The notes below the pieces were generated by a model that was given only the letters and a program-made list of their open reading frames with translations, searched no databases and was not told the DNA's origin. Positions 13,890-18,282 of a stretch of DNA of 18,282 nucleotides are shown here, in pieces (position 1 is the stretch's first letter; every line of letters starts with the position of its first letter). Both the position numbers and the translations under genes were made by a program. The stretch is taken from the NCBI GenBank assembly GCA_902790885.1, contig CADATR010000047.1:1-18282 (forward strand), in the 5' to 3' direction. The DNA comes from an uncultured Eubacteriales bacterium. Lineage in GTDB: Bacteria; Bacillota_A; Clostridia; Peptostreptococcales; Anaerovoracaceae.

Positions 13890-15410
13890 ATGTATGCTCT
13901 GACGGCAAAAGGAATGAAATACATGGATCAGTATGCTTCACAGGCCGGACTTCCGGGCGTTGTTCTTATGGAGAACGCCGCGCGTGGAGTAGCTGATGAA
14001 GTTGCTGAAAGGATCCCTGACAGATCCGCTAAGATCCTCGTGCTTGCCGGACACGGCAACAACGGCGGGGATGCTGTTGCTGTTGCCAGATGGCTCGCTC
14101 AGATGGGTTATACCGGTGTCAGCGTATATTTTGCCGGCAAGATCGATAAGGCAAGTGATGAACTGAAGCGCCAGATGAGCGTACTTGTAAACGCTCACAG
14201 GGATGTCAGGATATCCGGCCTCAGGGGAGTGGAGCGAAACATACTCAATGCCAGGTATGACTGCATCATCGACGGCATATACGGAATAGGGCTCAACAAG
14301 GTGCTCAGCGATGAGGACATAAGGCTCGTAAAATACATAAACTCCAAATCGGGCTACAAGGTGGCTGTTGATGTTCCTTCCGGACTCAATGCCACGAGCG
14401 GGCTTATAATGGGAGAGGCCGTAAGGGCCGATCTTACCGTTACCTTCGGATGCTACAAGACCGGCATGTTCTTCGGAGTGGGCAGGGAATGCTGCGGCGA
14501 GGTAAAGGTAGTCGACATAGGCCTCATGAACGACGGCTACGATAATGTCAACGACAAGCTCGAAGTCCTCGACAGCGCCTTCTTTGACAGGACAGTCGCT
14601 GATGCTCTCGCGCCGAGGTCTGAGACGGGTCATAAGGGAACTTTCGGTACAGTAGGCCTTGTTGTCAGCACCAACGGCATGCTCGGAGCGGGCATGCTCG
14701 CCGCTAAGGCAGCGTACAGAGCGGGCTGCGGTCTTGTAAAGATATTCTGTCCGTCCAAGTATACGGGATTTTTCAATGTATCGATCCCTGAGGCGGTCGC
14801 AGTGCCGTATAAACCTGACGACGTGCTCGGCGCGTTCGAAGGATTCAGGGACGAGGTCGATGTCATACTCATAGGACCGGGGCTCAGAGAGGATTCGGTC
14901 GGCAGGCTGCTTGTAAAGCAGATACTTGCAGGCAAAAAGCCGGCGGTGTTTGATGCCGGAGCTCTGAATATCATATCGAGAAATCTCAAGTCCCTCCGCA
15001 AAAGGAAATGCCAGTGCGTCATAACTCCGCATCTCGGAGAGATGGCAAGGCTCTGCGGCGAAGACATAAATATCGTCGCGAGGAGCCGCATAGGCTATAC
15101 CCGCAAGTTTGCCGAGAAATTCGAGGTGAGCATGGTGGTCAAATCAGATGTATCACTGATAGCTCTGAGGGATGCCGGCAGCGGGCAGAAGCTGTATCTG
15201 AATACTGTCGGAAATTCCGGTCTTGCCACAGCAGGCTCGGGAGATGTCCTGGCCGGAGTAATCGCATCACTCATAGCTCAGGGCAATACGCTTGACACCA
15301 GCCTCATGTATGGTGTGATGATCCACGGTAAGGCAGCGGAGAAGTTCGCGCAGGACAGTGACTCTCGCCGCAAAATGATGGCAGGAGATATTATTGACAA
15401 TCTGTTCTGA
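13890..15410 (+). CDS. Bifunctional NAD(P)H-hydrate epimerase / ADP-dependent NAD(P)H-hydrate dehydratase
   Basis: This 506-residue fusion repairs hydrated NADH and NADPH. The N-terminal YjeF_N (NnrE, epimerase) half carries GHGNNGGDAVAVAR at 54-67 and DVPSG at 161-165. The C-terminal carbohydrate-kinase-like (NnrD, dehydratase) half begins near 245 with TGHKGTFGTV. It contains GAGMLAAKAAYRAGCG (266-281), IGPGL (328-332), DAGALN (355-360), ITPHLGEM (378-385) and the nucleotide-binding GNSGLATAGSGDVLAG (441-456). The usual Pro in GNPG is Ser here. The epimerase interconverts R and S forms and the dehydratase removes water using ADP. AAGGAG lies 10 nt before the ATG. It follows the PyrK-like gene by 27 bp, and the promoter of rpsU overlaps its last codons. 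Confidence 0.95.
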   Translation: MYALTAKGMKYMDQYASQAGLPGVVLMENAARGVADEVAERIPDRSAKILVLAGHGNNGGDAVAVARWLAQMGYTGVSVYFAGKIDKASDELKRQMSVLVNAHRDVRISGLRGVERNILNARYDCIIDGIYGIGLNKVLSDEDIRLVKYINSKSGYKVAVDVPSGLNATSGLIMGEAVRADLTVTFGCYKTGMFFGVGRECCGEVKVVDIGLMNDGYDNVNDKLEVLDSAFFDRTVADALAPRSETGHKGTFGTVGLVVSTNGMLGAGMLAAKAAYRAGCGLVKIFCPSKYTGFFNVSIPEAVAVPYKPDDVLGAFEGFRDEVDVILIGPGLREDSVGRLLVKQILAGKKPAVFDAGALNIISRNLKSLRKRKCQCVITPHLGEMARLCGEDINIVARSRIGYTRKFAEKFEVSMVVKSDVSLIALRDAGSGQKLYLNTVGNSGLATAGSGDVLAGVIASLIAQGNTLDTSLMYGVMIHGKAAEKFAQDSDSRRKMMAGDIIDNLF

Positions 15411-15422
15411 GAGTAGTAAAAT
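15394..15422 (+). promoter_or_regulatory. rpsU: rpsU promoter, overlapping the end of the upstream gene
   Basis: A perfect TTGACA (15394-15399) and TAAAAT (15417-15422) have 17-bp spacing. The -35 box lies inside the last codons of the NAD(P)HX repair gene (stop at 15408-15410). It gives rpsU and the genes after it their own strong start. Confidence 0.75.
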
Positions 15423-15481
15423 CTGTTCGTTGTGGTCAGAGACTGCAATAATCCCATGACGAACGGAGGTGAGACAAGAAT

Positions 15482-15661
15482 ATGGCACAGGTAATAGTAA
15501 GAGAAAACGAGAGCCTGGAGAGTGCTCTTAAGAGATTTAAGAGATCTTGCGCTCGCGACGGCGTTATGGCTGAGCTGCGTAAGAGAGAGCACTACGAGAA
15601 GCCGAGCGTAAGACGTAAAAAGAAGTCTGAGGCTGCCCGTAAGAAAGCTCGTAAGTATTAA
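15482..15661 (+). CDS. rpsU: 30S ribosomal protein S21
   Basis: A 59-residue, strongly basic protein begins [20 protein letters not shown], with [15 protein letters not shown] in the middle and ends in a Lys/Arg-rich tail. This is the classic S21 sequence and length. S21 binds the 30S platform near the anti-Shine-Dalgarno region and helps translation initiation. The ribosome binding site GGAGGTGAG (15465-15473) is nearly perfect and 8 nt from the ATG. A candidate leader hairpin (GTTCGT 15425-15430 with ACGAAC 15459-15464) lies just before it. The gene has its own promoter, and an intrinsic terminator separates it from yqeY, so it should be expressed more than the genes downstream. Confidence 0.98.
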   Translation: MAQVIVRENESLESALKRFKRSCARDGVMAELRKREHYEKPSVRRKKKSEAARKKARKY

Positions 15662-15673
15662 TTAAAAACGGAG

Positions 15674-15706
15674 ATGCGAACCAGCTTTTATCGGTTCGCA
15701 TTTTTT
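15674..15706 (+). terminator. Terminator/attenuator between rpsU and yqeY
   Basis: ATGCGAACC (15674-15682) pairs perfectly with GGTTCGCAT (15693-15701) around a 10-nt loop, and six T follow (15701-15706). yqeY begins 24 bp later without a clear promoter of its own, so partial readthrough is likely. Confidence 0.87.
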
Positions 15707-15730
15707 CTTAAAGGAAAAAGGAGAATTGAA

Positions 15731-16186
15731 ATGGGTCTTAAGGAACAGCTGCTGCAGGACTACAAGGACGCTATGAAGAGCGCTGATGCAGTCAGAAAGA
15801 ACACAGTAAACATGGTAAGAGCTGCCATAAAGCAGTATGAAGTGGATCAGAGAGTAAGTCTTGATGACGACGCAGACATCGTAAAGATCATCAAGAAGCA
15901 GGTAAAGATGAGAACCGACGCTCTTGAAGACTTCGCGAAGGCCGGCAGGGACGACATGGTAGAAGGCTACAAGAATGAAATCGAGATACTCAAGTCATAT
16001 CTCCCTGAAGAGATGGGCGAAGAAGAGATAAAAGCCAGGGTAAAGGAGATCGCCGGAGAGCTCGGCATCGAAGAAGGCATGCAGAACATGGGCAAGCTGA
16101 TGAAGAGTGTCATGGCTGACCTGAAAGACAAGGCCGACGGATCTGCAGTCAACAAGGCCGTAAAGGAATTCCTCAGCGGAAAGTAA
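15731..16186 (+). CDS. GatB/YqeY domain-containing protein
   Basis: The 151-residue protein matches YqeY in length and sequence. It has an N-terminal helical domain (MGLKEQLLQDYKDAMKSAD, then VNMVRAAIKQYEV) and a C-terminal helical domain like the tail of GatB (SYLPEEMGEEEI, then NMGKLMKSVMADLKDKADGS). The GatB tail contacts tRNA in amidotransferases. YqeY's own role is unclear, but a tRNA-related function is often proposed. The ATG at 15731 is preferred over an upstream in-frame ATG at 15674: AAGGAG is 7 nt before it, and the upstream one lies inside the terminator stem. It follows rpsU, a neighbourhood widely conserved in Bacillota. Confidence 0.93.
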   Translation: MGLKEQLLQDYKDAMKSADAVRKNTVNMVRAAIKQYEVDQRVSLDDDADIVKIIKKQVKMRTDALEDFAKAGRDDMVEGYKNEIEILKSYLPEEMGEEEIKARVKEIAGELGIEEGMQNMGKLMKSVMADLKDKADGSAVNKAVKEFLSGK

Positions 16187-16214
16187 GATCCCTTAAGGAC
16201 GAAACAGAGATCAT

Positions 16215-17207
16215 ATGGACTACAAACTGAACATACCAGAAGAGATCAACATACAGGGACTCTTCGGCAACTATGACGCGAATATCCGCTCCGTCGAGAA
16301 ATACACGGGAACGGAGATGTCGCTCCGCGACAATGTGCTCAGCATAAGGGGCAGGGATCCCGAGCTTGCGTCGCGCATAATCGCCAGACTTATCGAAGCA
16401 CTGAATGTTGAGCCCGAGATCGATCCGCAGAAGCTGAGCTATCTCATCGAGATGGAAGCGGGCGGCAGGAGCTTTGACGAGCAGAAGGCGTCACGCGACA
16501 TCATATGCTATACGCATACCGGAAGACCGCTCAAGCCAAAGACACAGGCCCAGAAGGACTATGTGGACAATATTCGCGCCGCTGATATGGTTTTCGGCAT
16601 AGGACCGGCAGGTACCGGCAAGACATACCTGGCATGCGCCATGGCCATAAATGCGTATAAAAACAAGGAGGTCGAAAGGATAATCCTTACAAGACCTGCT
16701 GTTGAAGCGGGCGAGAGACTGGGATTCCTTCCGGGCGACATGCAGGAGAAGGTAGATCCTTATCTCAGGCCTCTTTATGACGCGCTCTATGACGTGCTCG
16801 GCATAGAAGCGGCCGCCAGGCTCAGGGAAAAGGGCGTCATCGAGGTGGTGCCTCTCGCGTACATGAGGGGCCGCACGCTCGACAACGCATTCATAATCCT
16901 CGATGAAGCGCAGAATACCACACGGGAGCAGATGAAGATGTTCCTCACCCGCATGGGCTTCAATTCAAAAGTGGTAGTGACAGGCGACATCACTCAGATA
17001 GACCTTCCGTCGGGCACTGTCTCGGGCCTCAAGGAGGCACGCAAGGTGCTGAGCGGAGTCGAGGGGATAAGGTTCAACACCTTTTCTGAAGTCGATGTCG
17101 TGAGACATGAGCTGGTAAAACGCATTATCAGGGCGTATGACTCCTACGACAACAAAAACAGAGTAAGAGCCACAATGTCAAAGGGAAACAAGGTCAGCGA
17201 CAGGTGA
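16215..17207 (+). CDS. PhoH family P-loop ATPase (PhoH-like)
   Basis: The 330-residue protein has a small N-terminal KH-like region (about 5-65) followed by the PhoH ATPase domain. Walker A is GPAGTGKT (130-137) and Walker B is FIILDEAQN (226-234). TRPAVEAGERLGFLPGD (159-175) and the sensor-like VVVTGDITQIDLP segment are also present. PhoH proteins are related to superfamily 1 helicases and probably act on RNA; in many bacteria they are encoded next to ybeY, as here. The ribosome binding site is modest (AAGGACG about 13 nt upstream). The stop lies 3 bp before the ybeY ATG, indicating cotranscription and likely coupling. Confidence 0.95.
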   Translation: MDYKLNIPEEINIQGLFGNYDANIRSVEKYTGTEMSLRDNVLSIRGRDPELASRIIARLIEALNVEPEIDPQKLSYLIEMEAGGRSFDEQKASRDIICYTHTGRPLKPKTQAQKDYVDNIRAADMVFGIGPAGTGKTYLACAMAINAYKNKEVERIILTRPAVEAGERLGFLPGDMQEKVDPYLRPLYDALYDVLGIEAAARLREKGVIEVVPLAYMRGRTLDNAFIILDEAQNTTREQMKMFLTRMGFNSKVVVTGDITQIDLPSGTVSGLKEARKVLSGVEGIRFNTFSEVDVVRHELVKRIIRAYDSYDNKNRVRATMSKGNKVSDR

Positions 17208-17210
17208 TAT

Positions 17211-17705
17211 ATGCAGATTGTATTCAATGACGAATTTGATAAGCTTACGCCTGAGATGTGGAGCCTGATGGAAAGGGCTGCAGATATCGCACTCAGGACG
17301 GAATTCAGCGAAGCTGAGATAGACGGACTTGAGAACGAGCCGGAGATCGGAGTCACCATAGTGGACGACAGCACGATCCTTGAGCTCAACCGCGAGTACA
17401 GAGAGAAGGACAGCGTTACGGATGTTCTGAGCTTCCCTCAGTTTGAAGGACACGATGATCTTCTCGAAGACCTGCTTGACGATGAGACATCGACTCTCAT
17501 AGGAGATGTCGTTATCTGCTATGAGCAGGCAGAGAGACAGGCGGAGGAATACAGGACGGGACTCACGCGCGAGGTGCTTTACCTCTTTGTGCACAGCGTG
17601 ATGCATCTGTTCGGTTACGACCATATGGAAGAAGAAGACAAGGCAGCGATGCGCGCCCGCGAAGAAGAGGTGCTGTCGGAGATAGGAGTCACAAGGAAGA
17701 AGTGA
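17211..17705 (+). CDS. ybeY: Endoribonuclease YbeY
   Basis: YbeY is a metal-dependent endoribonuclease involved in 16S rRNA 3'-end processing and ribosome quality control. The 164-residue protein has the zinc-binding HxxxHxxxxxH motif as HSVMHLFGYDH (H128, H132, H138). The canonical Gly after the first His is Ser here. The conserved LNREYREKDSVTDVLSFP segment lies at 59-76. An acidic insert (79-93) is rich in Asp and Leu. The gene starts 3 bp after the phoH-like stop. Its own stop overlaps the GTG start of era (GTGA), so the three genes are tightly coupled. Together with Era, which also acts on the 16S 3' end, it forms a ribosome-maturation module. Confidence 0.96.
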   Translation: MQIVFNDEFDKLTPEMWSLMERAADIALRTEFSEAEIDGLENEPEIGVTIVDDSTILELNREYREKDSVTDVLSFPQFEGHDDLLEDLLDDETSTLIGDVVICYEQAERQAEEYRTGLTREVLYLFVHSVMHLFGYDHMEEEDKAAMRAREEEVLSEIGVTRKK

Positions 17706-18282
17706 GATCGGGATTCATAGGAATAGCAGGCAGACCGAATGTCGGAAAATCGACGCTGATGAACAAAATGCTCGGCGAAAAGATAGCGATAACTTCGGCA
17801 AAGCCTCAGACAACGTTGAACAGAATAACCGGGATCTATACAGACCTGGATTATGAAAACGGCAGCGGCCTTCAGATGGTTTTCCTCGATACACCGGGGA
17901 TACACAAGCCGCATAATAAGCTGGGCCAGGCCATAAACGAAACAGCGGTCAACACTCTGGGTGGTGTTGACGTTGTTTTGCTTATCGTAGACGGAACGCT
18001 CGACTTCGGCAGGGGAGATGAAGCGATACTGAAGCTGCTCGAGAACATCTCCGCGCCAAAGCTGTTGGCCATAAACAAGACAGACCTTATAGGGCCTGAA
18101 AAGTATCTTGAGCTCTACAACAGATACGACAGGACCGGCCTTTTTGAAGATATATACGGGGTCTCGGCTTTAAGAGGCGATAACGTTGAGATGCTTCGCG
18201 ACAGGCTCGCGGGATTCCTCAGCGAAGGTCCGATGTACTATCCTGACGATATAGCTACCGAAGATCCGGTAAGATTCATCGT
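17702..18282 (+). CDS. era: GTPase Era (3' end outside window)
   Basis: The gene starts with GTG overlapping the ybeY stop by 4 bp and remains open to the end of the window, giving 193 codons. The G1 loop is GRPNVGKST (residues 10-18), followed by the switch I region TSAKPQTTLNRITG. G3 is DTPGIHKPHNKLG, G4 is NKTD and G5 is SALRG. The IHKPHNKLG sequence after G3 is specific to Era. The C-terminal KH domain, expected after about residue 200, is outside the window. Era binds the 3' end of 16S rRNA and checks 30S maturation. In many Bacillota dgkA and cdd lie between ybeY and era; here both are missing. Confidence 0.95.
   Translation, partial: MRSGFIGIAGRPNVGKSTLMNKMLGEKIAITSAKPQTTLNRITGIYTDLDYENGSGLQMVFLDTPGIHKPHNKLGQAINETAVNTLGGVDVVLLIVDGTLDFGRGDEAILKLLENISAPKLLAINKTDLIGPEKYLELYNRYDRTGLFEDIYGVSALRGDNVEMLRDRLAGFLSEGPMYYPDDIATEDPVRFI

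Noticed and set aside
13938..15032. A 364-codon minus-strand open frame opposite the NAD(P)HX repair gene
   Set aside because: The plus strand encodes a fully motif-supported enzyme across the whole interval; the antisense frame shows no domain, promoter or ribosome binding site.
15674..15730. A longer N-terminus for the YqeY protein starting at ATG 15674
   Set aside because: This start lies within the terminator stem, has no ribosome binding site and adds 19 residues not found in the family; the start at 15731 has AAGGAG at proper spacing.

Overview
The window looks like a chromosomal segment of a low-to-moderate GC Bacillota, most likely a host-associated anaerobic clostridium. Supporting signs are the iscR-iscS-iscU arrangement without hscBA, the rpsU-yqeY-phoH-ybeY-era block, YitT-family membrane proteins, tRNA genes with encoded CCA ends, GGAGG-type ribosome binding sites and sigma-A-like promoters. 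Most of the window is housekeeping. No CRISPR array, insertion sequence or prophage gene was seen. Species assignment is inference only.

Left part (1-4663): the C-terminal end of a DNA methyltransferase runs in from outside and is followed by a YitT-family membrane protein, then a bidirectional terminator. An RNase H-fold (YprB-like) exonuclease lies on the minus strand, divergent from ychF. Between ychF and the minus-strand lgt gene is about 200 bp holding a perfect 11-bp inverted repeat and a promoter-terminator pair that outlines a small RNA of roughly 85 nt.

Middle (4740-9461): a strong promoter drives a six-tRNA cluster (Met, Val, Asp, His, Gln, Cys) ending in an intrinsic terminator. 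Next is a two-gene unit made of a PotD-like polyamine-binding lipoprotein without its ABC transporter and a second YitT protein. A long UNCG-capped terminator separates it from a convergent Na/Pi cotransporter with a PhoU-like tail.

Iron-sulfur operon (9606-11830): iscR, iscS and iscU run in series. A palindrome between the -35 and -10 boxes of the iscR promoter suggests feedback control by IscR.

Right part (11943-18282): an RDD-family membrane protein with an unusual Gly/Tyr-rich loop, an acidic low-complexity tail and a SAP/HeH-like C-terminus is followed by a PyrK-like flavoprotein that has lost two of its four [2Fe-2S] cysteines. Then comes the bifunctional NAD(P)HX repair enzyme. A separate promoter at the end of that gene starts rpsU (59 aa), followed by a terminator and yqeY, phoH, ybeY and the beginning of era. 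This block is compact: the yqfA-D and yqfF genes usual in spore-forming relatives are absent.

No non-genic stretch exceeds about 300 bp. The largest, 11766-12007, holds the iscU terminator hairpin and the promoter and leader of the RDD gene.
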